From: Apostichopus japonicus
Taxonomy: Eukaryota > Echinodermata > Holothuroidea > Aspidochirotida > Stichopodidae
Assembly: GCF_037975245.1 (NCBI RefSeq)
Contig: NC_092570.1
Span: 11,325,001-11,389,000, forward strand
Direction: 5' to 3'
DNA length: 64,000 nt
How positions within the stretch are numbered: position 1 is the first letter of the stretch; each line of letters begins with the position of its first letter. Shown here one piece after another: positions 12,200-23,983 of the stretch. Under the pieces are notes generated by a model that was not told the DNA's origin, did no database searches, and saw only the letters and a list, made by a program, of their open reading frames with translations. A program made the position numbers and the translations under genes.

Positions 12200-14070
12200 A
12201 ACCTGCTATGTTTTTAATGAAAACATATAAGGTAACACTACATACACATGTTTTAAGTGTCAACTGCAAATTTTGACTTTCATAAATAACCATAGGGTTA
12301 CCTCACATTCACTACGGTGAATCTGCAATACTAATTATGAAATTCACTCACTCTGGAGTTATTCATGTTTATTATGACTTTGACTTCTGGCAACCTGAAT
12401 GACTTTTAGATTTTTCACAAAAATCTACATTTCGCTGTACTCAGTAAGGTGGATTTATTTGCTTGTATCTTAACCACCAAAATGGATCAGTGTGAAAAGC
12501 ATACATTATGATCAGATAATTGGGCAAGTGAAGTTGTCAATTTCACTCAGGAATTACTTGTACCTTAAAGCTGAAATTAATTAAAGGAAAAAAAGTAAAT
12601 TGAATTCATCACATGGGAATGAATGAGTGGAATATAATACAGTTCATTCCTATTATAAGTACTAATAATTCTTGAGAAGCCACAATTCCCCTGTTAGAAA
12701 AAACATCAACATCTACATCTGCAAGGGTGAAATTAAGATTTTGAGGTCCAGGAGCCACTTTCTGGGAAAGGTGGCTCCTCACTCACAGGATGCTTGGTTG
12801 ACCTAGGTGCCACTTGGCAGGGACCAAGAGTCAGTTGTAATTTAAACAAAAAACATGTGTGTAGATTATATCTTGATCACAGGGGTGGGTGGGCTTGGTC
12901 AGACCATGAATATCTACAAGAAAGGCCAACTGAAAAGCCTGTCATGTAGGAGAGCCTATTCTTGAGCGACTACTTTTTAAAGAAAAAAAAACAAAAAACA
13001 ATAGCTATTTGGCTAGTGTGACTATGGGTCTATTCACCCAAAAAAATTGACTTGTCCCTAATAATGCTACATTCTAGTCTCTGTAATTGTAATAGATGGC
13101 ACAAGACAAGATGTAACATCATTTCTTTCCAACTAATGCTAAGTATGTACATTCTACTTCTGATTGCACACTGGAAAATGGTATCTCTGTGCTATACAAA
13201 ATATATCCCTAAGAGCAAAGTGATGAACAACCTAAATTATGTCACAGAATCATTGAAGCACTGGCTGCACTCATGTTGTCCCAAGCAATTCCCAAAGAGA
13301 CTTATTCCAATAATTTTCTCGTCAAAAACAATCTTGGTTTTCACAGTGTTTCAGAGTCAAATGTAATACCATGTGAGCTATGGGTTAAACGAGAGGTGCT
13401 GAGTGTACTAATGGGATTTGATGACACTGAGATTGCAGAGCCATATGTCTACAGTTGGTCCCGGTCCCATCAATACTAGAAGACCACGTCCCATCCATGT
13501 GAGATTTTTTATATAGTGACCAGGAGAAAGTTTTATGTGCAGCTCTCTCATGACTCAGAGGTAAAAGAGATGTGATAGAAAACCAGTGTAAAATATGATG
13601 GGTCAACAGAGAAACTGCTTCAGTAATTTGAGGAAATTGCACCAAAACGAGGATGAACCTACATTGGGAACTTTTTGTTGTGAAAGCAGTTGGGAATGTT
13701 TGAAGAGATATTAATTATACTTTTCATTTGGACAGTGTGGTAATTGTTTCTTTCTACAACATTACTACAAAGAAATCTGGCAAGTCGGTATTTGGACCAT
13801 AAGTTACTACAAGTGTTATGAAGAATTGACCAATATCAAAGACATATGATTATGAATGTACCCTGCATTGTCCCAACACTGTGTTAACTCTTCTGAATGA
13901 AACTCAATTTTGAAGACTTTACTTTATATGAATATTCGGGGTAAACTATTTTGCATGCGTCCTATAAAAAATCAAAAAGCAGAGAAACAAAGAGTGTTGT
14001 GTCTCTTAGTTAGCATTTAGAATGTAACAGACATGAAAGCATTGAATAAAGAAGGTATATCGATGATTTG
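12200..14070. other. UXS1 intron stretch, no gene recognised
   Basis: Holds open frames up to 104 codons on the plus strand (13052-13366, 13273-13479) without recognised domains; these may be remnants of an old element. A hairpin AGGAGCCACTTTC...GGTGGCTCCT lies at about 12750-12777. No splice-consistent exon seen. Confidence 0.4.
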
Positions 14071-15712
14071 TAGTGTTCGACCGATTGTATGACAATCGGT
14101 TTTACCGATTACCGATTAATTCCTGTGACAATCGGTCGATGCCGATTACCGATTATTTCAAAATTTTTGTGGAACTGGCCTAATGTATGATTTAGTGTTA
14201 TGCATGATTACCAACTTCTAGGCCAATACAATCAAAGATGTAAATGAACGACTTAACTTTTCACAGTAAAGATTAATGGAGAAAGTAAAGAACACTGTAA
14301 TACGTACATAGGGCGGTGTACGATTATAACGAGGATTCGCAATATTGCAATCCCGCCACAACACAGTACTGTACAGACTACAGAAGGGGAAAAACAGTAG
14401 CCATTGGCCACAAAATGAAAAACGAAAAAGTTAGGGACAGCTTTTACAACTGCTATTAAAACCATTATCAGTGTTGCAACTCCAACGTAAATTAAGTAAA
14501 AAGTATATCGCACAAAAATAAAATATTTGTTATTTCGTTAGCCGATATCGAAATATATAATCTGATATGAAAAATAATGTGTAGGCCTAAGAGTAAGTTG
14601 GCCTGACGTTTCGATCCTAGCAGGATCGAAATGTAACGCCACAATACTTATAACATATTTTTACACAGGCTCTTTAGTGGATTTAAGCAGTTTGCTAACA
14701 GTTTTATTTTATTATGAAAAATAAAACAATCCCGAAAGTTTGCTTCAAGTTTTCAATGATTACCATCGGCGCGGTAAAACTTACGATCGAAGAGAGAAAT
14801 GGGAGAAATCACACACTAAAGTCCCATTGACTTTGTCGCGCGTGTCACTGGAAATCAGACTTGCTTTTAGTCGGTTGCGGTAAGGAGTTTAGTTACTGTT
14901 AGCACGTATGGTACATGCGGCATGTGAAAAAAGTTGCTTCGGGGTTTTCGCAAAAGTATGCCTAATCACAAAATGCTGTAATGCAGTAGAACTACTGAGG
15001 ACTGTCGCCAAACGTGTTTAGGGATTTTTAGGAGTATTTGGAGTCTTGATTTCATCATTTTATGCCAGTTGTAAAATCTTGGGTGCATTTTCAAACTTAA
15101 CAGTTCTGAAGCTCAACCGATCTTCAGCCAGACTAGCCTAATGTACGTAGAACTCACAATGAACAAAGCCTAATGTTATTGTTTTCACTTTCCAGTTTTC
15201 ACCTACGGTGAAACGGCCAAAGTGGTTCAAAAGTATATGGATTTGGTGTTTATATTTAGTATAGAAAATTAATCTTTCTTATCAATCGTTTAACAAGATG
15301 ACAGGTGGCTTTGTTAGATGCAACAAGCGAAGTAAAATTATGTCGTCCCCCTAAGCTTATCGCGGGTATACTGTGTGTTGTTACGCGGGTATACTGCATG
15401 TCACTGCCAAAACTGGATAGTGTATCGAACAGCATTTGTACAAACTCGCGCGAGGGACTTACGATACCGCTTCACGGTAGATAAGCGCACCTTCCCCGGC
15501 TATGAATAGCATTGAATCAAATGACCAAAAATGTTCTCCCGTTGTGGTTGTGGTGTATCAAAAGCGCGGAAAAATACAATCCTTTATGTCGAACGTAATA
15601 ATCGGTTCCAAATAATCGGTATCTCAATGGATTTTGCCGATGCCGATTATTTACCGATTGTCTGATAATCGGCCCGATGCCGATTGTCTAACCGATTATC
15701 GCTCGAACACTA
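14071..15712. mobile_element. Non-autonomous hAT element with CCGATT arrays
   Basis: Termini TAGTGTTCGACCGATTGT and the inverse of TAGTGTTCGAGCGATAATCG, with a perfect 8-bp duplication atgatttg (14063-14070 and 15713-15720). Both subterminal regions are dense in ACCGATT/AATCGGT repeats in both orientations, probably transposase-binding sites. 1642 bp, no transposase. Confidence 0.92.
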
Positions 15713-15929
15713 ATGATTTGCAAAGTGAACTAGAGATGATTCAGTAAGAGTTACGAAAACGCTTTAGCAAAAATGAATAGCTTAATCACGGTTTGGCTTA
15801 AGTGCAATTTAACTGTACTATAAGTGGTATTACAATTGTCAAGTCGCTAAGTCTCCCCTTATTTAACGATTACTGTAGACAATGCTAACTTTATGACAAA
15901 GATCAACTCCTTACTTTTTATATTTGTTT

Positions 15930-16399
15930 AGCCTTATAAATCTGATCGTGTTTGTCATTATCAGATTATCAAAGATTTTTCTGAAGGTGGTCTTAAAACG
16001 GTTGAATATGTTAGCTATTGTTTAGGCTTAAAAATAAGTTGTTCCACTCGCTTTTTTGGGGGCAGTAGCAAACTTTTTGCTAGAAGTTTGTTATATGGTT
16101 TAAACTTTGATAATTTGTTTATGAAAGGCGTCTATTTTGATAAAGTTATCAGCTCTAAAGTTACAAACTCCTTTTGGAAAGAAATACTTGGGTTAACATA
16201 TTCGGATTTACGCAATGTGCTGGATTCTTTCAATGATGCACAGATTGCCTTAAGTCTTCCTATAGGAACAACAGCTTAACTTGGGGTGGGAATCAGCCAG
16301 TTTGTTACAGTCATTGGATTGATGAAGCAGTTTAATTTTGTTCATGACCTTGTGTCTCATAAAGGTGACTTCTTCACACTCAATGAATTTGTTAATAAT
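15930..16399 (+). pseudogene. Tx1/L1-type LINE ORF2 C-terminal fragment (left part)
   Basis: The plus-strand reading gives KDFSEGGLKTVEYVSYCLGL, then FWKEILGLTYSDL, and after a stop and frame change GDFFTLNEFVNN. These match the region after the reverse transcriptase of Tx1/L1-type LINEs (GGLxxxxxxSFIKALKISW, FWKD, FxSFNEF). The reading is interrupted exactly at 16399 by a transposon and resumes at 19534. Another LINE of the same type lies at 52060-55900. Confidence 0.7.
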
Positions 16400-16680
16400 C
16401 AGGGGCGGATCCAGGGGGGGGGGCCGACCCGGCCCCGGCCCCCCCTTTTCGGAAATCAGTTGCGTTTTTTTTATGTGGGAGTACTTCAAATTCCTAATAG
16501 GCATAACTTGGTGAAAGAAAAGCCTAATATATATCCAGCTGCTCTTCCCTGAAACGTTTTTATTCCAAATTTGAAACTAAGGCAATTATCAGGCCTACGC
16601 GACATCACGTATTAATTAGATACGGCTCAGTACTATAGTGCTGACTATTACTGTCAGGGAAAATCAATGCACAGTTAGCA

Positions 16681-16752
16681 AGTATATCATAATTATCTGA
16701 ATGAAAGGGGGTGTAGGCAAAGAACCTGAAGTATTTTTAAGGGAGGGCCCGA
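16681..16752 (+). repeat. Left copy of inverted repeat flanking the Penelope-like element
   Basis: Contains AGTATATCATAATTATCT, GAAAGGGGGTGTAGGC and AAGAACCTGAAGTATTTTTA. The same blocks occur in reverse complement at 19054-19160, where about 28 extra bases separate them. Inverted or direct flanking repeats (pseudo-LTRs) are usual for Penelope-like elements. Confidence 0.7.
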
Positions 16753-16989
16753 GGAACATGAACTTATAGCATGCTCCTCGTGGTGAAACATAATTGCACC
16801 TATTAGGTCAATTGAGTTTACTGTTAATAGTAGGAGAGACTAGTGTAGGTTCTTATGACCAACTAGACCGGTTTCTGCTCTCAAACTTTATAGGAGGAGC
16901 TTCATCAGTAGTAGCCTTTGAATATTTTATATTCGGCCTGGGCGTCTCGTTCTCAAAATGCATCTATTTTCTGTGTACGAGTTTTTATG

Positions 16990-19053
16990 GACTCATAGTG
17001 CAGTTATAAGCATCTAAAAGAGCTTCGTGTGAACCTTGAGAGTCAGCTGATTCTTCGTTAGTATGAAACCTTGAGTTAACAAGTAAATCTTTGAGATTTT
17101 GGGCCCTTTTGTAGGCTAGAATCGGTTCTTTTGGAAACAGTTTGGATAATTCCGCGTGCAGGGGCGTAGCAAGCGGGGGGGGTGGGGGTGTCACACCCCC
17201 CAATAATTTGGTCGCTGTCGGCAAATTTTGGGTCTGTCGGCAAAAGGAGAAAAGGTGAAGAGAGCGGAAGGGGAAGAAAGAAGGAAAGCTGAATAGAGAA
17301 AAGGAGAACGGGAGCTTCTTTATCGGTTATTTCGATTTTCCAGTTCTTCATCTGATAAACTCATTCACCAATCCAATCACCCGACGCCTGCAAGTTAAAA
17401 ACCTCTTGGCAAATAACTGATAATGTCACGGCCGTCAGTATAGCTACCGTAGCCAGGCTCAGCTAGACGAGTGCCAGAATCGCCGGCAACTCAGTGAAAG
17501 AAATGGAATTAAAGGCTTCCGTATAGGCCGCAGCCCATGAGTCGTGCTATCGTGTGACAACGTGTTGTTATTATCCTCTGTTCAGAATGACGTCATCGCA
17601 GATGTCATTCGTTCTCCGTGGAAAACTTAAGGACACGGCTCATGAATTGTACACAATTTTTAACGTTTCTCGCTTTTATATCAATGAATGTTGTTATTTC
17701 TCATTACCGGAAAGTTTTCTGAACATTTTCATCACGAAGTTTCACTATTTCAACGATCGGTGAAAGAGAAAACACAGTTCGATAATTGGTTCCAATTAAT
17801 TCTTCTTCTGCCGACTGCCATAAAAGTAATATCGAAATGGAAATTCTACGGTTCCAAATTTGACTTAAAATATGCACCAGATTGCATCTAAGGACGTTTC
17901 AAAACTAAAAATTTAAAAAAAAATTTTTTTTTTAAGGGGAGGGGGACACCCCCTTAGACCCCTCCCCCATTTCAGTCACCACTTCCAGATCCGTCGGCAA
18001 ATCAAATCCTCCACACACACACCCCCCCCCAACAAGAAAAAACTTCGCTACGCCCCTGTCCGCGTGTTGCGAGATTAAGTGCCAATGTTTCAAAAGTACA
18101 TTTTTCAAATGCGTGGTTTTGATATGGGGTGTATAGGTAAGCTTGAACACCATTGGTGGTTCCTTTTGTTTAGGTTTGGTAGTGAGGTATTGCCCACGGT
18201 TTTCAAATTTTATGCCTTTCGTGGCTGAGGCAATTTCCTCTTTCTTATAGTTACGGAGTAACAGTTTCTCTGTGAACGCATTCTTTTTCTGTAAGAAATC
18301 AGTCTCATTGTTACATAGACGTGCGTATCGTAAGACTTCCCCTTTAATGAAGCCTTTAAAAGTGGCAAGTGGGTGTGCAGAGTTTCTGTCGAGGTATTGG
18401 AAGGTTTCCGTGGGTTTGGTGTAGACTTTGGTGTCTAATAACCCATTGGTTTCAAACCTTGGACCTTTGAAGATTTTCAAATCTAGGTATGTTACCTCGG
18501 TGTGTAATATTTCTACCGTAAACTTTAAGAAGCGGTGAATTTCATTCAACCTGTTTACTAGTTGTTCAAGTTCCTGAGGTGAACCGTCGTAAAGCGGAGC
18601 CATTTTAAGATTTTATTATCTGTCGGTAAAATCTGGTTTTCCAGTCTATGCATGACGATATCACAGATTTCCGGAGAGGCTTGGCTACCCATGGCGCAAC
18701 CGATCTTTTGTAGATAGAATTGGTTATTGAACTCGAAACAGTTTCTTGTTAAAAATAAGTTCAATTAGTTTGCGCATGGATATGGAAGATATTTTATTTA
18801 TTCCATATTCGCTTTTTTCCGCCTTTTCATAGACTTCTTGACATATATCTAATGCCTCCTCTTGGGGAGTATTGTATACATGGCGACGACATCGAGTGTA
18901 GCAAGTACTACTTTGGTAACGGGGTGGCTTCCACAATTTTCAGAATGTGATTTGTGTCTTTCACATAGGTGCTTTGTTTTAATACAATAGGAAGCAAGAA
19001 ATAGTCCACAAATTCCGATATTTTTTCGGTCGGTGATCCGTTTCCGCTTATTA
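16990..19053 (-). pseudogene. Penelope-like retroelement reverse transcriptase, broken
   Basis: Minus-strand readings in order: SGNGSPTEKISEFVDYFLLP, STYVKDTNHIL, motif A LATLDVVAMYT, FEFNNQFYLQKIGCAMGSQA then SPEICDIVM (motif B), YDGSPQELEQLVNRLNEIH, FLKFTVEILHTEVTYLDLKI, and KPTETFQYLDRNSAHPLATF. The order and wording fit Penelope-like elements. After a hAT insertion at 17159-18058 it continues with LSKLFPKEPILAYKRAQNLK. The catalytic D-D between IL and YDGSP is not visible, consistent with a small deletion. Several frameshifts are present. A GIY-YIG endonuclease, usual downstream, is not seen. It cannot encode an active enzyme. Confidence 0.85.
17159..18058. mobile_element. hAT MITE inserted in the Penelope-like element
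   Basis: Termini CAGGGGCGTAGCAAGC and the inverse of CAGGGGCGTAGCGAAG. Perfect 8-bp duplication tccgcgtg (17151-17158, 18059-18066). 900 bp, with C/G homopolymer-rich ends (CACCCCCCA, CCCCTCCCCC). It interrupts the Penelope-like coding sequence. Confidence 0.92.
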
Positions 19054-19160
19054 TCGGGCCCTCCCTTAAAAATACTTCAGGTTCTTGGCGACTACGTTGC
19101 GTTAGATAGTGTAAAACCGCCTACACCCCCCTTTCATTAATAAGTATATCATAATTATCT
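19054..19160 (-). repeat. Right copy of inverted repeat flanking the Penelope-like element
   Basis: Reverse-complement counterpart of 16681-16752, starting with TCGGGCCCTCCCTTAAAAAT and ending in TATCATAATTATCT. The Penelope-like coding sequence starts directly inside it. Confidence 0.7.
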
Positions 19161-19533
19161 CATTGAATATATCTTGTTTTATGTTTTTTTCTTGGGGTGA
19201 ATCTGGTGTCATAATTTTCGCGCAAGAGAAAAAACGAATCGACTCAATAATAGTGTATCCATTGTACATGCACTGTTGAGCGTTGTTAAATATGTGTCTA
19301 TCGAGAAAAAATATGTGCACAAAAAAGCCGTCTGCAACGTTTCTGGTTTTTCTAGTTTTTGGCGAAATGTTTCACCATTTTGCATCTAAGCACTCACAAT
19401 TAACCAAAAATTTCCAAGGGGGAGGGGACAACCCCTCCCCCTAGACCCCTCCCCCAGGACGCAGATCACTAAAGTGCTACCAACGGGATGTCGGCCCCCC
19501 CTTTCTCAAAATCCTGGATCCGCCCCTGATAAT

Positions 19534-20200
19534 TGTCAGGATCCTACACACTTTGTAGAATACTATGGCATTGTAAAGTCCATTAAGTCTTTGAGGCCAA
19601 ATTGACTTATTGAATTCTGGCATCCCTGTTACTAATATAAAAGTACCAAGTACAATTGTAAGGTTCATTCGATAATTTAATTCTACCTGATGAATGTTTT
19701 TTCTAACAAAGACAATTAGTGAAGACCCTACGATTTTAGTAATTTAAGCAACTTTTCTGAGAAATGACAGTCTGCCATCACTAGCCAAATGATAAAGTCG
19801 TTGGCTTTGAGTACAGCGATTCTGTATCGTGCCGTGTTGATGTATCAATATAAATCTGAAATTGTTTGCAAAAAATCACCTACAGTGTGTGAATAATAAT
19901 AAAAATTATGTGCAAACACCTAAAAGAATCATTAGCGAAATGTTTGGCCACCTCTTGTGTATTTGTATTTTGAAACGAAACTTTTTCTTTCTTCCCTTGT
20001 TTGTGTTACTAAGCCAAATTCTATCCTAACATTGTAAGTGTATGTCACAATGCAGCCTAGCCACCTCGCGGATTTCATATGCTTCGATAGTGATTTTTGT
20101 TCTTTTTTTTTTACCACAATGGCAATGTATAATGGACTTGTTCCTTACCACCTCAGCTCTAAAGGACCCTTATCACTAACTCTTGGATTTTAAACATCCA
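19534..20200 (+). pseudogene. Tx1/L1-type LINE ORF2 fragment (right part)
   Basis: Immediately after the ATAAT duplication the plus strand reads CQDPTHFVEYYGIVKSIKSL, continuing the LINE reading left at 16399 and matching the ..TNFLxYYGLIxxI.. block of Tx1-type LINEs. Clear homology fades after about 19600; the remainder to 20200 is assigned only by position. Confidence 0.6.
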
Positions 20201-20292
20201 AACTCAGAATATCGTGGTTACAACTTGTTACTTTTTTTTTCGTAATTTGAGGGGCTCTGTCTGCTCCTTAAACATGCAATGTGTTTTGTCTT

Positions 20293-20677
20293 TTATTTGT
20301 TCTGATTATCAAATGAGGCAGTTGAAATTCCCATTATGAGAAAATCCAGAGTATTATAACCATGGATACTAAATATTTGATACATTACTCCTTCAAGAGA
20401 AATTGATGAGAAACCTCCGCAGTATTTTACTCTAGTGACAAAACATGGCATAGGACCATCAAACCACAGACCTATAGACCCACCTTCAGGATACTTATCA
20501 TGCTTAGTTTGGACTATGGAAATCAATCTCTCTTGACAAACTCCAATAACTGCATACATTTTCTGACGTTTGGAGTAACAGCTATAATTGTGACTCAAGT
20601 TGTTGTCACTTCCAAAAGACATTCCACTTAGCTCTGAAGTCAGTCCAAGAAACATTTGCAGGAACTGCAATGACCAC
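20293..20677. other. Coding-like remnant interrupted by the copia insertion
   Basis: A 125-codon minus-strand frame (20293-20670) is open but unrecognised. In a plus frame, a reading with QKTFHLALKSVQETFAGTAM runs up to the copia LTR and appears to continue on its far side from 25455 (MSLIKSQIIPYTVNQADFKQ) for about 60 codons. I cannot say which strand, if either, once coded, or which family this is. Confidence 0.3.
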
Positions 20678-20890
20678 TGTAAATTCCGTATGTTTACTTA
20701 CTTTGATGGCTAACGTAGACACACTACTACGTTGCTTGTATATCCGTTGCTATACACAGAGTAAGCACATGGTGATTCCTTCTCCACAACATGGCTGCAA
20801 TACTGACTCCTATGGAAGGCCGTCAGTGAATAATAAGTCCCAAGGGACGCCGTACGCGACTAAAGTCCATATGCAAAAGCATAGTTAACA
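20678..20890 (-). repeat. copia 3' LTR
   Basis: 213 bp, TG...CA ends, about two differences from the 5' LTR. Directly preceded, in element sense, by the polypurine tract. Confidence 0.95.
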
Positions 20891-20902
20891 AACTCCCCCT
20901 CA
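20891..20902 (-). promoter_or_regulatory. Polypurine tract
   Basis: Minus strand TGAGGGGGAGTT directly before the 3' LTR; the plus-strand priming site for reverse transcription. Confidence 0.85.
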
Positions 20903-21019
20903 AAAAGAATGAAGGAGAAAACGTACAAAACAAAACGGCAAAAGGAGTTCCTCAAGCAAAAGTCTGGGCTCGAATAGGAAAACTATAAAACACTATATAC
21001 ATGGTTCTCCTCGCTCACT

Positions 21020-23943
21020 CTAATCCTGAAGCTTCAGGATTCCTCCCTCAAGTAGTTCTAGAAGAGCAAGAGGAGAGGCTCCTTTCTTGGTTAAACAGTC
21101 TGCTACTTGGGATTTGGCCCTATACCATTTAACTGCTGAAATCTGCTTTGTTTGAAGTAGTTCTTTAATCCCTCCAATTTCAATTCGTAGTCTCTTTTCA
21201 TGCACAAGATTGGTTGAATATATGTTATCGAAAAGGGAGTGATTGTCTGTAACGCAGACAAACGGCAGTAGAAGGGTATTTAAAACCCCATAGAGAAGCT
21301 CAGTGAGCAGGGCAGCTACAAAAACCCCTGTGTCAATTGCGTCAGCCATAGCTAGTGTTTCAGCAGCAAGAGTACTCCTAGCCACACGTCTTATCCTTTT
21401 AGATTGCCATGCAAGGGGAGCTACTTGGCCCTCTTCTCCAATAAGGAAGATGAAATAACCGCCTTGACTACCTCCATCTGGAAGATTGCCTAATGAGGCA
21501 TCACTGTATATGAGTAGTTTTAATGCACTCCTGTGGCCAAGCTGTGGGAATTTAAGAGTGACATTCTCTGACTGAACTCTCCGAACTACCTTATTGGTTT
21601 CAAGGAGATCTGACACTTTGGCTTTCTTAAATACAGCACTTAGAGAACAGGCGTCAAATAGAATATCAGGTCTTGTCTGGTTAGCAATCCACATGATTTG
21701 CCCCACTTTGGAACGCATGAGCTCCAATTCCTCTGAAGTTAAGAAATCTTCTTTCTGCCTTTCTCTCTCTTTGCTTATGAGGATGGGTTGTATAGATTTG
21801 GCATAGTCCTGTTGATCCAATCTAATCATGCCTTTACTGGATCCCAAATGAAGGCCTATGTACCTGAAGGACTCCGATACCTCCAGCCCAACACAAAAAT
21901 GACTCCTTATCTTGTCAATAATGTCAGTTTTAAAGCTGTCCTCCCCAGCCCAAATAAAATCGTCCACATGACTGGCTAGAAGTCCATTTAACTTGCCATT
22001 TTTGAACCAGTAAAAGACGGTGGGGTCCACCGTGGAAATGCTTGCTCCACACTTTACCATGACATCCTTTACCCTGTTGTACCAGCAGAGTGAGGCATCG
22101 CTTAAGCCATATACGCATTTCTGAAGATGCCATACAACATAATTAACTTTGGCTTCTACTGGTGGTTTAATGAAAATATTTCTCTTTATTTGAGCACTTT
22201 GTAAGAAAGCAGTTTTAATGTCCATAGACTCAAGTTGCCATTTGTTTTGTGCAGCTATGGTTATGAGAACTCTCAAAGATTCTTTGGCACAGGTAGGTGA
22301 ATCTGTCGGAATTTTATTCCTATCTTTATCTTCAAACCCTCTAGCAACAAGTCTTGCCTTCTTAACACTTCCGTTTGGGGTTTCTTTGATGGTACATATC
22401 CATCTGGTTGAAATGCATCTTTGACCACTGTCTGGGACTTCCTCATAAACTGCAAAATCTTTCCACTTTTGCAATTCCTCTTGCTTGGCTTCTTTGAATA
22501 AAAGGTTGTCTAAAATGAAAACTGTTTCTGGAGAATCTCCCCTCTCCTGGGCCATACTTTCAGGTGTGATAACTTCTAGATTATTTACACTTTTAAGGTC
22601 AATGGATTGTGTCGATCCTGCTGATGAATCAGGTTTTAGGTACTGAATATTGAACCAATTTGCGTGTTTCCCTGTAGCCTTCCCGGCCCTTGACAAAACT
22701 TTGACCACATTAGTCGTCCCGTCTTCTCCAGTATATTTAAGATTTTGTCCTACCTGTGGCCTGGTGTAGTGTGGGTCCTCTAATGCTGGGTATGTTTGGG
22801 TTTGGACCTGCTCAGTTTCTGATGCAACATTTCCCACCTGATCTTCAACGCCTTGAAAATGATCCTCCACACGATGGGATGCATTCTCATCTTCTTCTTC
22901 TACCTGGTTACCCTCTTGTGGAATACCAACACTTCGCCCTTTGATTTGGTTCTCAATTATGTTCTGATACGCTCCCTTTTCCTGTCGATTATCCTGTTCC
23001 CCTACTTTATTAAGACGACATCTATGAACTCGTACATAGCTCCCTCCATGTCTTACAAATACTACCACCCCATCTCTGCCAATAACAACACCGGGCCCTT
23101 TCCATTCATTACTGTCTTGTCGTTTATAGTACACCTTATCACCAGTGACAAAGTTACCTAATGTCCTAACTTGCTTTCTCAGAGCCCTTCTAATCCTCTC
23201 TGATGACTCTACAGCAATAAATTCTCTGCGGGCTCTGTGTAAATTTTCAGCCAGGTCATGTAGCTCTGAATTATCAAATTCCCTACCATTGTCGGTCAAG
23301 ATAGATTTGGGAGGCCCATGTACACCTATCCATATCTTCAATATTTTCTCGCAAATCCTGGAAGACCTTTTATTTGTGATCACCACCGCCGCACTGTACC
23401 GTGAGAAAAGATCAATAACATGTAAGTACCAAAGGTGTGGGCGAATCTCATGTAGGTCCATCGCGATCATGTCGTTAAATGCGTGAGACAATGGCAGACA
23501 AACAGCTGGTTTAGGTGGGGCACGCTTAAATTTAACACATGCGTCACATTTGTTAACAACCTCTTTAAGTTTATCTATAACTTCCTTGGAAGCTCCTGCT
23601 CCTTTAAGCAGGGGGGTCATCCTTTCCACATTGGCATGACCAAATTGTCTATGTAGTTTGGTGAGTTTCGCTTCATCCCAAATCTTTTGGGAGATATTGT
23701 CTTCCAGTTCTGTTTGCTGCTCAACCGTTGTGCCTACATTCTCCGTGTTTGCAACTAATATTTCTTCAAGTTGTTCTCGGCATTCATCTTTTGGCCCGTT
23801 TCCTTGTAAGCTGACACAATAATGTCCACTTGATGTGAATTCCAGAGGAATGTGCTGCCCAAAAATTGTGGCGGTGTCATTAGATAGATCTAGAATGGCA
23901 TTGGCCCTTTTCAAAGAATCTTTACTTAGTAATAATGGAATAT
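21020..23943 (-). pseudogene. copia Pol: integrase (deleted core), reverse transcriptase, RNase H
   Basis: One long frame of about 970 codons. Integrase: HHCC zinc region (HRQFGH...CDACVKFKR, about residues 85-128), then catalytic Asp in MDLHE and Asp in TDNGREF. The third catalytic residue (Glu) and about 100 residues that normally follow are absent: FDNSELHDLAENL runs straight into HRARREFIAVESSERIR. Reverse transcriptase: VKKARLVARGFE, ESMDIKTAFLQS, and the active-site box ASHVDDFIW (the usual Tyr is replaced by His). RNase H: IYSDASLGN, RSTLAAETLAMADA, VCVTDNHSLFD. The C-terminal domain ends at 21020. Integrase is predicted inactive. Confidence 0.95.
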
Positions 23944-23983
23944 CAGTTAACTACTTCTGTGGCAATATTGCAGGAAGTGTTTC

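Larger units (their letters stand above)
16400..19528. mobile_element. hAT-like element with 5-bp target duplication, carrying a Penelope-like element
   Basis: Inverted termini CAGGGGCGGATCCAGG / CCTGGATCCGCCCCTG. The flanks are ATAAT on both sides (16395-16399, 19529-19533). Removing the element restores the open frame of the host LINE (..FVNN-CQDPTHF..), which confirms the boundaries. 5-bp duplications occur in some hAT subgroups. Inside are inverted repeats and a Penelope-like reverse transcriptase on the minus strand, itself split by another hAT. Confidence 0.85.

Noticed and set aside
22756-23486. Plus-strand open frames opposite the copia pol
   Set aside because: Shadows of the minus-strand Pol frame, which has integrase, RT and RNase H motifs.
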